A DNA stretch of 64,000 bases from assembly GCF_014655295.1 (NCBI RefSeq), contig NZ_BNBI01000006.1:1-64000 (forward strand), in the 5' to 3' direction. Below the pieces are notes generated by a model. It had not been told where the DNA came from, ran no database searches, and saw only the letters and a list, made by a program, of their open reading frames with translations. Below, in pieces: positions 1 to 8,689 of the stretch; position 1 is the stretch's first letter, and each line of letters opens with the position of its first letter. This stretch comes from Streptomyces fumanus. Lineage in GTDB: Bacteria > Actinomycetota > Actinomycetes > Streptomycetales > Streptomycetaceae. The translations under genes were made by a program, and so were the position numbers.

Positions 1-93
1 ACGCCCGGTTACATTCCGAACCCGGAAGCTAAGCCTTACAGCGCCGATGGTACTGCAGGGGGGACCCTGTGGGAGAGTAGGACGCCGCCGAAC
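1..93 (+). rRNA. rrf: 5S ribosomal RNA, 3' part (5' end outside the window)
   Basis: The first 93 bases match the Streptomyces 5S rRNA from the conserved segment reading CGCCCGGTTACATTCCGAAC to the 3' terminal GCCGCCGAAC. About 27 bases at the 5' end, including the strand that pairs with this 3' end, lie before the window. It would be the last gene of an rRNA operon transcribed into the window. The exact 3' end is estimated. Confidence 0.95.
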
Positions 94-106
94 AATTATT
101 CAAGGG

Positions 107-137
107 AAAACCCCGCACCTTCCGGTGCGGGGTTTTT
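107..137 (+). terminator. Rho-independent terminator of the rRNA operon
   Basis: A perfect 9-bp GC-rich stem (111-119 with 124-132) with a TTCC loop is followed by five T residues and preceded by four A residues. This is a textbook intrinsic terminator just after the 5S gene. It also lies at the 3' end of the convergent response-regulator gene. Confidence 0.95.
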
Positions 138-155
138 CTGCGTTCCAGGGCCGTT

Positions 156-827
156 TCAGGACGGATTCACCAGACCCGTGTCATAGGCCAGGATGACCGC
201 CTGGACGCGGTCCCTGGAGCCGGTCTTGGCGAGGATGCGGCCCACGTGGGTTTTCACCGTGGACTCGGCCAGGTGGAGGCGGGCCGCTATCTCCGTGTTG
301 GTCCAGCCCTTGCCGATGACGGTGAGGATCTCGCGTTCGCGGTCCGTGAGGGAGGCGAGACGGGGGTCCGGCGGCAGGTAGGTGTTCTCGGGGCCGGGGG
401 CCGGCAAGTGGTGGACGTAGGCATCCAGCAGACGGCGGGTCAGGGCCGGGGCGACCACCGCGTCGCCGGTCGCGACCGCTTGGATGCCGGAGAGCAGCTC
501 CTGCGGCTGGGCATCCTTGACCAGGAAACCGGAGGCGCCCGCGCGCAGGCCCGCGTAGGCGTACTCATCGAGGTCGAACGTCGTGAGGATGAGCACGCGG
601 GTGCGGTCGCCGGCGGCGGTGATGCGGCGGGTCGCCTCGATGCCGTCCAGGCCCGGCATGCGGACGTCCATGAGGACCACGTCGGGGCGGAGTTCCGCCG
701 TCATGCGGACGGCCTCGCTGCCGTCGGCCGCCTCGCCGAGGACCGTCATGTCGTCCTGGCTCTCCAGGAGCATCCGGAAACCGAGACGCTGCAGGGGCTG
801 ATCGTCGGCGATGAGCACGGTGGTCAC
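156..827 (-). CDS. NarL/LuxR-type response regulator
   Basis: A 223-residue cytoplasmic two-component response regulator. The receiver domain (about 1-120) has the acidic pocket DD at 8-9, the phospho-acceptor D54 in VVLMDVRMPG, T82/T83 and K104. A LuxR-type helix-turn-helix follows at about 158-215 (LTDREREIL, then NTEIAARLHLAESTVKTHV). It probably binds DNA as a dimer once D54 is phosphorylated by the kinase encoded just upstream. The start is GTG and overlaps the kinase stop by four bases (GTGA), so the two are translationally coupled. The regulon cannot be read from this sequence. Confidence 0.95.
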   Translation of the reverse strand: MTTVLIADDQPLQRLGFRMLLESQDDMTVLGEAADGSEAVRMTAELRPDVVLMDVRMPGLDGIEATRRITAAGDRTRVLILTTFDLDEYAYAGLRAGASGFLVKDAQPQELLSGIQAVATGDAVVAPALTRRLLDAYVHHLPAPGPENTYLPPDPRLASLTDREREILTVIGKGWTNTEIAARLHLAESTVKTHVGRILAKTGSRDRVQAVILAYDTGLVNPS

Positions 828-2062
828 TGCGGGGGTTCCTCCGGGAGGTGAAGACGGACGCGCCAGCCCTGTTCGGGCCGGGGACGGGGACCGGCCTCAA
901 GTGTGCCGCCGTACAGGGCCGTCCGCTCCCGCATTCCGGGGAGGCCGCGGCCGTCGGTCGGGGCGTCGAGGGGCCCGCCGCGGCCGGTGTCGGTCACGGT
1001 GAGGGTGACGGCGCCGCCGTCACCGTAGACGAGGTCTATGTGGGCGGTGGCGGCGGGGCCGGCGTGTTTCAGGGTGTTGGTGAGGGCTTCCTGGATGACG
1101 CGGTAGACGGCCAACTGGCGGCCGGGGGCGAGGGCGGGGCGCCCCTTGACCGTCGTACGGACCGGCAGGCCGGCCGCGCGGACGCCGTCGAGCAGGCGGT
1201 CGAGGTCGGCGAGGGCGGGCTGCGGGGTGCGGCGGGCCTCCTCGGGCCGGTCCTCGCGGAGGACGTCGAGCAGGCGGCGGAGTTCGCCGAGGGCCTGGCG
1301 GCTGGTGCTGCCGATGGCGTCCAGGGCCTGGGCGGCGCGGTCCGGGGACTTGGCCGCCGCGTACTTGCCGCCGTCGGCGAGTCCGGTGATGACGGAGAGG
1401 TTGTGGCCGATGATGTCGTGCATCTCGCGGGCGATGCGGGCGCGTTCGGCGGCGGCGGCGAGCCGGGCCTGCTGGTCGCGTTCGACCTCCAGGCGGCGGG
1501 CGCGGTCCTCCAGGGCCGCGGTGTAGTCGCGCCGGGTGCGGACCGTGACGCCGATCAGCGCGGCGACGCCGATGGAGAGCACCATGGACCCGAGCTGCTG
1601 GTTCCAGGGCCCCGCGTCGTCCCCGTACCGGACGATCGTGACGCAGACCGGGGCCGTCATGACCGCCGTCGCCCACCACAGGTTGCGCAGCGGCAGGCGC
1701 AGCGCGATGTGGTGGACGAGGACCAGTTGGAGTAGGGCCGCCTGGAGCGAGGCGCCGGACCAGGCGTTCAGCAGGGCGACCGGCGCGGTGGCGAGGAGGG
1801 CGGCGCGGGGGTGGCGCCGGCGCCAGAACAGCGGGACGGACAGGCCCAGGCTCAGGGCGAGGACGAGCGGGCCGGGCAGATGGGGGTCGTGGGCGATGGT
1901 GCGCCAGCCGCCGCCGCTGTAGTCGATGAGGGCGGCCGCCACCCAGAAGCCGGTGAAGTGCAGGTCCCAGACGAAGGGACGGCGGCGGTCGAACGCGCGG
2001 ATGCCGCGGTTGACGCGCTGGACGTACTCGGTGAGGGGCTCGGCCGCCCGTTCCTGGTCCAC
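824..2062 (-). CDS. NarL-family sensor histidine kinase (HisKA_3)
   Basis: Partner kinase of the adjacent response regulator. The N-terminal half holds about five membrane segments (residues 35-175) and no large extracellular domain, so it may sense within the membrane. A dimerisation/phosphoacceptor region follows with H215 in AREMHDIIGH. The HATPase_c domain has the N-box EALTNTLKHA and the G motif GRGLPGMRER. I chose the GTG at 2062 (412 residues). An ATG at 2158 would add 32 residues but would overlap the start of the divergent acetyltransferase gene. The kinase-regulator pair resembles DesK-like systems; the signal is unknown. Confidence 0.9.
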   Translation of the reverse strand: MDQERAAEPLTEYVQRVNRGIRAFDRRRPFVWDLHFTGFWVAAALIDYSGGGWRTIAHDPHLPGPLVLALSLGLSVPLFWRRRHPRAALLATAPVALLNAWSGASLQAALLQLVLVHHIALRLPLRNLWWATAVMTAPVCVTIVRYGDDAGPWNQQLGSMVLSIGVAALIGVTVRTRRDYTAALEDRARRLEVERDQQARLAAAAERARIAREMHDIIGHNLSVITGLADGGKYAAAKSPDRAAQALDAIGSTSRQALGELRRLLDVLREDRPEEARRTPQPALADLDRLLDGVRAAGLPVRTTVKGRPALAPGRQLAVYRVIQEALTNTLKHAGPAATAHIDLVYGDGGAVTLTVTDTGRGGPLDAPTDGRGLPGMRERTALYGGTLEAGPRPRPEQGWRVRLHLPEEPPQ

Positions 2063-2156
2063 CTGACCATGATCGGGCCGGGCGGGGGCGGCGGGCGTCG
2101 GCGGGGAGCCGTATATGAGGTGAGGAGCGTAGTACCGGGGTATTACGGTGAGCGGC

Positions 2157-2744
2157 ATGAGTGGCCGTGCGAGTGCCTCGCCCCCTGGTGACTACGTGAT
2201 ACGTCCGGTCCGCGCCGAGGAGTGGACCGCGGTGCGGGAGCTGGCGCTGCGCATGCTGCGGGACCCCGCCGCGCCCATCGCCTTCCTGGACACCTACGAG
2301 CAGGCCGAGGCCCGGCCGGACTCCTTCTGGCAGGAGCGGGCGGCCAACGCCGCCGAGGGCTCGGAGCGGGTGCGGCAGATCATCGCCGAGGGACCGGGCG
2401 GGGCCTGGCTCGGCACGGTGTCCGTGCTGATCGAGGAGCCCGGGAGCACGGACTGGGCCGGGCTGCCCGTGACGCGCCGGCAGGGGCACCTCGTCGGCGT
2501 GTTCGTCCGGCCCGAGTGGCGGGGCAGCGGGCTGATCAAGGCGCTGTTCGCCGCCGGGCTGGACTGGGCGTGGGAGCGGGGCGTGGAGCGCGCCCGGCTG
2601 TTCGTGCACGAGGACAACGCGCGGGCGCAGGGGCTGTACCGCAAGGTCGGGTTCGTGCCCAGCGGGGTGACGGTGCCGCTGGCGTCGACGCCCGGGAAGA
2701 TCGAGCTGGAGTACGTGCTGGAACGGGCGCCGCTAGACGGGTAG
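2157..2744 (+). CDS. GNAT-family N-acetyltransferase
   Basis: A 195-residue GNAT protein. The acetyl-CoA binding motif A is visible as VGVFVRPEWRGSGLIKALF, followed by the motif B region with LFVHEDNARAQGLYRKVGF. The substrate cannot be predicted. ATG at 2157 is preferred; an in-frame GTG nine bases earlier (2148) would add MSG. The gene is divergent from the histidine kinase gene, so the short space 2063-2156 must hold both promoters. Its 3' end overlaps the convergent VirD4-like gene by 12 bases. Confidence 0.88.
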   Translation: MSGRASASPPGDYVIRPVRAEEWTAVRELALRMLRDPAAPIAFLDTYEQAEARPDSFWQERAANAAEGSERVRQIIAEGPGGAWLGTVSVLIEEPGSTDWAGLPVTRRQGHLVGVFVRPEWRGSGLIKALFAAGLDWAWERGVERARLFVHEDNARAQGLYRKVGFVPSGVTVPLASTPGKIELEYVLERAPLDG

Positions 2745-4340
2745 TTCCGCGTGCGGCCAGCGGGCGCGGGCCTGCTCGCGGGAGCGGAGCAGGGCCAGGG
2801 TCGGCAGGCCCTGGCCGGCTCCCGAGGCGAGCAGCTCCGGCAGTTGGGGCAGCGGGGCCACGGCGGCGACGTCGTCCAGGACGAGCGTCAGTGGTGGGTC
2901 GAGCCGACCGGAGGATGACCGTGCGGCCATGCGCCGGCCGTGCTCGACCACGCTGGAGACGAGGGCCGTCAGGAGGGGCATCGCCCCCGGGGCGGTCCTG
3001 GGGTCCTCGATGGGTTCACCTACCACGTACAGCGTTCCCCCTTCCTGGATGAAGGAATCCAGGGCGAGGGCGTCATTTCGGTGCGGGGTGCAGGACTCGC
3101 GGATGTTGACCGTGGAGAGGGCGGCCAGGGCCCGGTTGGTCAACTGGTGGGCCATGTCCCGGCGCTCCGGATGCGCGGTGAGGGCGGCCTCCAGCTCACC
3201 GGCGGCGCCGGGGGCGGCCTTGGGGTGCGTACGGAGGATGCGTACGGCGTCCTGCACCTGGGTGCCCTGGGACCAGCGGTGGACGTGCCGGATCGTACGG
3301 GCGTCCAGCGCGGCGGCGTGGAGATAGCTGCGCAGGAGGGTCTCCGCGGTGTGGGTGACCGCCTGGTCGAGCCTGGCCGTGGGGCGTACGGGGGTGAGCA
3401 GGGCGGTGGCCCTGGCGGCGGCCGTCTCCTTGTCCGCGCAGCCGGTGGTGGGGGACCAGTGGAGGCGGTTCGGGGTGTCGCAGAGGTGGGTGGGGTCGTA
3501 GAGGTGGGTGGGGCCCAGCTTGGCCCGGGCGTCCTTCGTCTCCTGCCAGAGGGCGGGGGCCGAGGTGATGACCAGGGCGGGGCCCTCGGCGTCCTGTACG
3601 GCCTGGGTGGCGGTGTGCTGGTGGGTTGCGCGGGGGCCGTAGCGGATGGTGCCTTCGGGGCGGGGGCCTGGTGTCTGCCATCCGAGCGGGGGTGCGGCGA
3701 CGGGCGGGGTGGTGGGGAGAGCCTCCACCGGGGCGGCCGGGGTCGGTTGCGGGTCGGTGGCCCTCGGGGGTGGGACGGTCTCCTGGAGAGGGACTGCGGG
3801 GGCCTGGGGCGTGTTGACCGGTGACTGGGGGGTTCCGGCCGGCGCCTGCGGGAGCTGAGCCGACGCCTCCGGGACCTGGGCCGGCGCCTGCGGGGACTGT
3901 GGCACCTGGGCCGGGGACTGCGGGGACTGGGGCGCCTGCGCCAAGGTCTCCATGGGCCGCGCCGACGCCTCCCGCCCCCGTCTGCGTACCGCCCGCCACC
4001 GGGCCAGGGTGCTCATCACGAAGACGGCCAGCACGCCCAGGATCATGAGCTGGCCGATGAGCAGGCCCCAGAAGAGGCCGTAGCCGGAGAGCCGGGCCGG
4101 GTCGGCGTCGGGCCAGGCGCCGGGGATGTCGTGGGGGTGGGCGACGAGGTGGCGCATGGCCTGGGGCGTGCGGGTGAAGGTCACGGCGTCGGGCCAGGCG
4201 CCGTGGGCGAACAGCGCGGCCAGGCCGGTCGCCGTCCACACCAGGACGGTCACGCCGAGCAGGAAGCCGAGGACCCCGACGAGCAGACCGTCGGGGATGC
4301 CGCCGCCCTGGCCGGCCCGCTGCCGGTCGTCCGGTCTCAT
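2733..4340 (-). CDS. Degenerate VirD4/TraG-like membrane protein of a type IV secretion-like cluster
   Basis: 535 residues. Two membrane segments (about 18-45 and 90-115) precede a long Pro/Gln/Ala linker (about 130-235) built from repeats such as QAPQSP. The C-terminal part resembles the TraG/VirD4 ATPase core. A Walker B-like strand (LTLVLDDVAAVAPLPQLPEL) and the motif AGQGLPTLALLRSREQARARW are clear. The part that should carry Walker A is absent: the homology starts at about residue 255 (GPALVITSAPALW) with no GxxxxGK[ST]. It is therefore probably a non-hydrolysing relative of the coupling protein. It is the last gene of the minus-strand cluster, 21 bases after the VirB4-like gene. Confidence 0.8.
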   Translation of the reverse strand: MRPDDRQRAGQGGGIPDGLLVGVLGFLLGVTVLVWTATGLAALFAHGAWPDAVTFTRTPQAMRHLVAHPHDIPGAWPDADPARLSGYGLFWGLLIGQLMILGVLAVFVMSTLARWRAVRRRGREASARPMETLAQAPQSPQSPAQVPQSPQAPAQVPEASAQLPQAPAGTPQSPVNTPQAPAVPLQETVPPPRATDPQPTPAAPVEALPTTPPVAAPPLGWQTPGPRPEGTIRYGPRATHQHTATQAVQDAEGPALVITSAPALWQETKDARAKLGPTHLYDPTHLCDTPNRLHWSPTTGCADKETAAARATALLTPVRPTARLDQAVTHTAETLLRSYLHAAALDARTIRHVHRWSQGTQVQDAVRILRTHPKAAPGAAGELEAALTAHPERRDMAHQLTNRALAALSTVNIRESCTPHRNDALALDSFIQEGGTLYVVGEPIEDPRTAPGAMPLLTALVSSVVEHGRRMAARSSSGRLDPPLTLVLDDVAAVAPLPQLPELLASGAGQGLPTLALLRSREQARARWPHAELPV

Positions 4341-4361
4341 CCGTACGTCCTCCCCGTCCCG

Positions 4362-5774
4362 CTACGCCACCGTCGATTCCGACGAGTCGCCCAGGTGCTG
4401 CTCCACGAAGGCCGCCGCCCGCTCCTCCGCCTCCCGTTCGGCGGCGCGCAGGGCGTCGTCGGCGAAGTCGGCGGAGGACTCGGTCATCGCCCGGTCGGTG
4501 AAGACCAGGGGGCGTTCGGTCTCGGTGATCAGGTGCTTGACGACCTGCACATTGCCGTTGACGTCCCAGACGGCGATGCCCGGGGTGAGGGTCGGGATGA
4601 TCTCCACGGCCCAGCGCGGCAGGCCCAGGACCCGGCCGGTCGCTCGGGCCTCGTCGGCCTTCTGGGCGTAGATCGTCCTGGTGGACGCCATCTTCAGGAT
4701 CGCCGCGGCCTCCTTGGCGGCCGCCCCGTCGACCACGTCGGACAGGTGGTGGACGACGGCGACGAAGGACAGGCCGAGCCGCCGGCCGAACTTCAGCAGC
4801 CGCTGGAAGAGCTGGGCCACGAACGGGCTGTTGATGATGTGCCACGCCTCCTCGACCAGGAAGATGCGCTTCTTCCGGTCGGGGCGGATCCAGGTGTGCT
4901 CCAGCCACACACCGACGATCGCCATGAGGATGGGCATGGCGATGGAGTTGCGGTCGATGTGGGACAGGTCGAAGACGATGAGGGGCGCGTCCAGGTCGAT
5001 GCCGACCGTGGTGGGGCCGTCGAACATGCCCCGCAGGTCACCGTCGACCAGCCGGTCCAGGACCAGGGCGACGTCCAGGCCCCAGGCGCGTACGTCGTCT
5101 ATGTCGACGTTCATCGCCTCCGCCGACTCCGGCTCGGGGTGCCGCAACTGCTCGACGATGTCGGTCAGTACCGGCTGGCGTTCCACGACGGTCTCGTTGA
5201 CGTAGGCGTGGGCGACCTTGAGGGCGAAGCCGGAGCGCTCGTCCAGGCCGTGGCCCATCGCGACCTCGATGATGGTGCGGAGCAGCGCCAACTGGCCCGT
5301 GGTGGTGATCGACGGGTCGAGGGGATTGAGGCGGATGCCGTGGTCCAGGGCGGCCATCGGGTCGAGGCGGATGGGCGTTATGCCCAGTTCCTGGGCGATC
5401 AGGTTCCACTCGCCGACGCCGTCCTCGCCCTGTGCGTCCAGGACGACGACCTGGCGGTCCTTGAACCGCAACTGGCGCAGGACGTACGTCTTCTCCAGCG
5501 CGGACTTGCCGTTGCCGGACTCCCCGAGGACCAGCCAGTGGGGGGCCGGGAGCTGCTGGCCGTAGAGCTGGAAGGGGTCGTAGATGTAGCCCTTGCCGGA
5601 GTACACCTCGCGGCCGATGATCACGCCGGAGTCGCCGAGGCCGGGGGCGGCGGTCGGCAGGTAGACCGCCTGGGCCTGGCCGGTGGAGGTGCGCACGGGC
5701 AGGCGGGTCGTCTCGACCTTCCCGAAGAGGAAGGAGGTGAAGGCGTCGGTGAGGACGGACAGCGGGTCCCGCAT
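4362..5774 (-). CDS. VirB4/TraC-like ATPase of a type IV secretion-like cluster
   Basis: 470-residue P-loop ATPase. Walker A is GESGNGKS at 84-91 and Walker B is IFLVEE at 305-310, followed by AWHIINSPF, a typical VirB4/HerA arrangement. The later motif TRTIYAQKADEARA also fits VirB4 C-terminal domains. VirB4 proteins energise assembly or substrate movement in type IV secretion systems from the inner face of the membrane. The usual VirB4 N-terminal domain is not here; it seems to be in the gene immediately upstream, 12 bases away. No DNA-processing gene is nearby. Confidence 0.87.
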   Translation of the reverse strand: MRDPLSVLTDAFTSFLFGKVETTRLPVRTSTGQAQAVYLPTAAPGLGDSGVIIGREVYSGKGYIYDPFQLYGQQLPAPHWLVLGESGNGKSALEKTYVLRQLRFKDRQVVVLDAQGEDGVGEWNLIAQELGITPIRLDPMAALDHGIRLNPLDPSITTTGQLALLRTIIEVAMGHGLDERSGFALKVAHAYVNETVVERQPVLTDIVEQLRHPEPESAEAMNVDIDDVRAWGLDVALVLDRLVDGDLRGMFDGPTTVGIDLDAPLIVFDLSHIDRNSIAMPILMAIVGVWLEHTWIRPDRKKRIFLVEEAWHIINSPFVAQLFQRLLKFGRRLGLSFVAVVHHLSDVVDGAAAKEAAAILKMASTRTIYAQKADEARATGRVLGLPRWAVEIIPTLTPGIAVWDVNGNVQVVKHLITETERPLVFTDRAMTESSADFADDALRAAEREAEERAAAFVEQHLGDSSESTVA

Positions 5775-5786
5775 CAGGCTCAGCCC

Positions 5787-7346
5787 CTACCTTCGGATGC
5801 CGGTGGCGAACGGAAGCGTGTTCACGAAGGCGCGGTGGTGCTCGCGGTCGCACCACTCCAGTTTCAGGTACGACTTTCCGGCCGAGGCCCGGATGGTCCG
5901 CTTGTCGCGGGCGAGCGCCTCGGGGGAGCGGGAGGAGACGGTGATGTAGCCGACCAGGTTGACGCCGGCCGCGCCGCTGGCGAGGTCCTCGCCGCGCTGG
6001 TCGAGCCGGTTGTGGGCGGCCAGGTCACGGGGGTCGACGGTGCGGTTCATCTTGGCGGCGCGGGACGCCTCGGCCACGTCGTTGGTCTTCTCGGTGAGCA
6101 TCCGCTCGATGGCGACCTCGGTGGGTTCCAGGTCCATCGTGACGGCGACGGTGCGGATGACGTCCGGGGTGTGGACGAGGAGCGGGGCGAGGAAGTTGAC
6201 GCCGACCGGGGTCATCGGCCACTCCTTCACCCAGGCGGTGGCGTGGCACCAGGGGGCGCGGGTGGCGGACTCGCGGGTCTTGGCCTGGAGGTAGGTGGGC
6301 TCCATGGCGTCCAGCTCGGCCGGCCAGGCGTTGCGCTGGGTCATCGCCTGGATGTGGTCGATCGGGTGGTCCGGGTCGTACATGGAGTGGATGAGGGAGG
6401 CGAGCCGGCTCTGGCCGAGCGGCTGGCGGACGCGGATGTCGGCCTCCTGGAGGCGGGAGCAGATGTCGGTCAGCTCGCGCGCCATGACGACGGCGAGGCC
6501 GCCGTCGCGGTCCAGCCTGCGGCCGCCCTGGGTGCGGCTGGCGCGGGCCATGGCGTGCGCCTCGGCGGCCAGCTCGCGGGTGTAGTGCATGCAGGCGACC
6601 AGGTAGGCGCGGTGCTGCTCGCTGCTGGTGGACACCATCGACAGCAACTGGTCGTACGACTGCCGCAGCCACGGCGGGGACTTCTCGTCGCCGCGGACGG
6701 CGACGTCCTTGGCGTGCGCGTCGGGGTCGGCGGGCAGGGTGCGGGCGAGCATCTGCAGGCGGGTGACGAAGCCGTCGCCGTTGGCCACGTGCTTGAGCAG
6801 GGTGCCGAAGCGGTCGACCAGGGCCTCCTGGTCCTCGGAGTCGCGCAGGCCGACGCCGGGGCCCTCGATCTCGATGGCGGCGGTGACCGTCTTGCGGTCG
6901 GCGTGCAGCAGGACGGCGATCTCGTCGGGGCCGAACGGGGCGGAGAGCCAGGTGATGCGGCCGATGCCGGGCGGCGGGCCGATCTCGACCTCGCGTCCGT
7001 CGAGCCGGGTGCCGGCCTCGGCGGCGGTGGAGCGGTAGGTGGTGCCCCGGCGCAGGGTGCGCTTGTAGCTGCGGTTGATCTCGAACCACTTGTAGAAGGT
7101 GCGGTGCTTGTACGGCACGTAGACCGCGGCCAGCGCGAGCATCGGGAAGCCGGCCAGCAGCACGATGCGCAGGGCCAGGACGGGGACGAGAAGGCCGGAC
7201 ATCATGCCGAGGAACGCGCCGATGACGATGAGCGCGATCTCGCCGGTCTCGCGGTTGCGGCCGACGATCGCGTTCGGCCGGGCGCGGCCGATCAGATATG
7301 TACGGCGGGGCGTGACCGGATGGGACACGTGGGACTCGGTCGTCAA
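5787..7346 (-). CDS. VirB3/VirB4 N-terminal-like membrane protein (SCO6880 family)
   Basis: 519 residues. After a basic N-terminus there are two close membrane helices (about 37-75), like PrgI/VirB3 proteins. A long cytoplasmic domain follows with no P-loop. Its layout and its end (KLEWCDREHHRAFVNTLPFA) resemble the N-terminal domain of VirB4/TraC. I infer a VirB3 plus VirB4-N fusion that works with the separate VirB4 ATPase encoded next. The start is TTG in a TTGA overlap with the upstream stop, so translation is coupled. The assignment to the SCO6880 family is from recognition of its overall architecture. Confidence 0.78.
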   Translation of the reverse strand: MTTESHVSHPVTPRRTYLIGRARPNAIVGRNRETGEIALIVIGAFLGMMSGLLVPVLALRIVLLAGFPMLALAAVYVPYKHRTFYKWFEINRSYKRTLRRGTTYRSTAAEAGTRLDGREVEIGPPPGIGRITWLSAPFGPDEIAVLLHADRKTVTAAIEIEGPGVGLRDSEDQEALVDRFGTLLKHVANGDGFVTRLQMLARTLPADPDAHAKDVAVRGDEKSPPWLRQSYDQLLSMVSTSSEQHRAYLVACMHYTRELAAEAHAMARASRTQGGRRLDRDGGLAVVMARELTDICSRLQEADIRVRQPLGQSRLASLIHSMYDPDHPIDHIQAMTQRNAWPAELDAMEPTYLQAKTRESATRAPWCHATAWVKEWPMTPVGVNFLAPLLVHTPDVIRTVAVTMDLEPTEVAIERMLTEKTNDVAEASRAAKMNRTVDPRDLAAHNRLDQRGEDLASGAAGVNLVGYITVSSRSPEALARDKRTIRASAGKSYLKLEWCDREHHRAFVNTLPFATGIRR

Positions 7347-8689
7347 CGCCCTTCACCTCCCGTGCGGTTGGTACTGCTGTTGCTGTTGCGGTTGTTCCCG
7401 GCGTGGGGCGTGTTCGCCGGGCTGGCGGAGCGCGGCGCGGGTGCGGCGGAGGGGACGGCTCCGCTGCCGTTGGAGGTGCGGGCGCTGTGCGCGGCGACGC
7501 CGCCGGAGGCCGGGTTGGCGGGGCGGGGGGTGGCGGAGGAGGAGGCGGGCCGGCCACCGGCGTCGCCGCCGCCGTTCTGCCGGGTGCTGTGGGTGCGGAT
7601 GCCCTGGGCGACGAGGTTGGCCGGGGAGCTGAGGACGGCGGCGGCCTTGTTCTCGGTGCCCTGCATGAGGCGGTTGTTGCGGTAGCCGGCGATCTCGTCG
7701 CCGAAGCCGGGGACGAAGCGGTAGATCATCGCGGAGGCGAAGATGGCCAGCAGGATGATGGCCAGGCCGGAGACGACGGCGGCGAGGGCGTCCGGGCCGT
7801 CCTCGTTGGCCAGGGCGCCGGCGAGGCCGAGCACGATGACGATGACGGGCTTGACCATGATCACTGCGATCATGATGCCCGCCCAGCGGCGGACGTGGCC
7901 CCACAGGTTCTTGTCGACCAGGCCGGCGTAGACGACGACGCCGAGCAGGGCGCCGACGTAGAGCAGGACGGCGCGGAGGTAGAGCTCCAGGTAGAGCACG
8001 CCGGCGGCGACGATCGACACGAACGACACCAGGATCAGCATGATCGGGCCGCCGCCGATGTCGTTGCCCTTCTCCAGGGCCTCGGAGAAGTTGCCGAAGA
8101 AGGTGTCGGTCTGGTCGCCGGTCGCCTTGGCGAGGACCTCGCTGACGCCGTCGGTGGCGGAGACGACGGTGTAGAGGACCAGGGGGGTGAAGGCCGAGGC
8201 GAGGACGGTCAGCCACAGGAAGCCGACGGCCTCGGAGAAGGCGGTGGTGAACGGGACGCCGCGGATGGCCCGCTTGGCGACGGCCAGCAGCCACAGCAGG
8301 AGGGTGAGGATCGTCGACGCGGCGAAGACGATGGCGTACTGCTGGCGGAAGGCCGGGTTGGTGAAGTCGACGTTGGCGGTCTCCTTCACGGCCTCGCTCA
8401 GCTTGTCGACGGTCCAGGAGGCGGCGTCGGCACAGCCCTTGGCGAGGGAGGAGAGGGGGTCGAGGGCGGAGGTGGGGGTGAGGGAGCCGCCGCCGCCGCT
8501 GGTGCCGCCGCCGTCTCCGCGTTCGCAGTAGTCCTTGGCGGGACCGAGGATGAGGTCGCAGTCGTCGTCCGACGGGGTCGGCGACGGCGTGGGCGCGGCC
8601 GTGGCGCGGGTGGCCAGCAGGACGAGCGCGGTCTGCGCGGCGGTGACGGCGGCGGCGACCGAGAGTACGCGGCGCGGGCTACCGGGCAT
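7343..8689 (-). CDS. VirB6/TrbL-like polytopic membrane protein
   Basis: 448 residues. A signal-like hydrophobic N-terminus (about 5-27) is followed by a Ser/Thr/Pro/Asp linker and a Gly-rich stretch. Six or so membrane helices then lie between about 115 and 325, including VLYLELYLRAVLLYVGALL. The C-terminal 110 residues are a disordered Gly/Ser/Asn/Ala tail. This is the usual form of VirB6/TrbL channel components in Gram-positive T4SS. It overlaps both neighbours (4 bases downstream, 11 bases upstream), so it is firmly in the operon. Confidence 0.8.
   Translation of the reverse strand: MPGSPRRVLSVAAAVTAAQTALVLLATRATAAPTPSPTPSDDDCDLILGPAKDYCERGDGGGTSGGGGSLTPTSALDPLSSLAKGCADAASWTVDKLSEAVKETANVDFTNPAFRQQYAIVFAASTILTLLLWLLAVAKRAIRGVPFTTAFSEAVGFLWLTVLASAFTPLVLYTVVSATDGVSEVLAKATGDQTDTFFGNFSEALEKGNDIGGGPIMLILVSFVSIVAAGVLYLELYLRAVLLYVGALLGVVVYAGLVDKNLWGHVRRWAGIMIAVIMVKPVIVIVLGLAGALANEDGPDALAAVVSGLAIILLAIFASAMIYRFVPGFGDEIAGYRNNRLMQGTENKAAAVLSSPANLVAQGIRTHSTRQNGGGDAGGRPASSSATPRPANPASGGVAAHSARTSNGSGAVPSAAPAPRSASPANTPHAGNNRNSNSSTNRTGGEGR

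Noticed and set aside
4131..7685. 1184-codon plus-strand open frame opposite the T4SS-like genes
   Set aside because: It is rich in Gly/Val/Asp/Arg repeats typical of antisense frames in high-GC DNA, while the minus strand has clear ATPase motifs.
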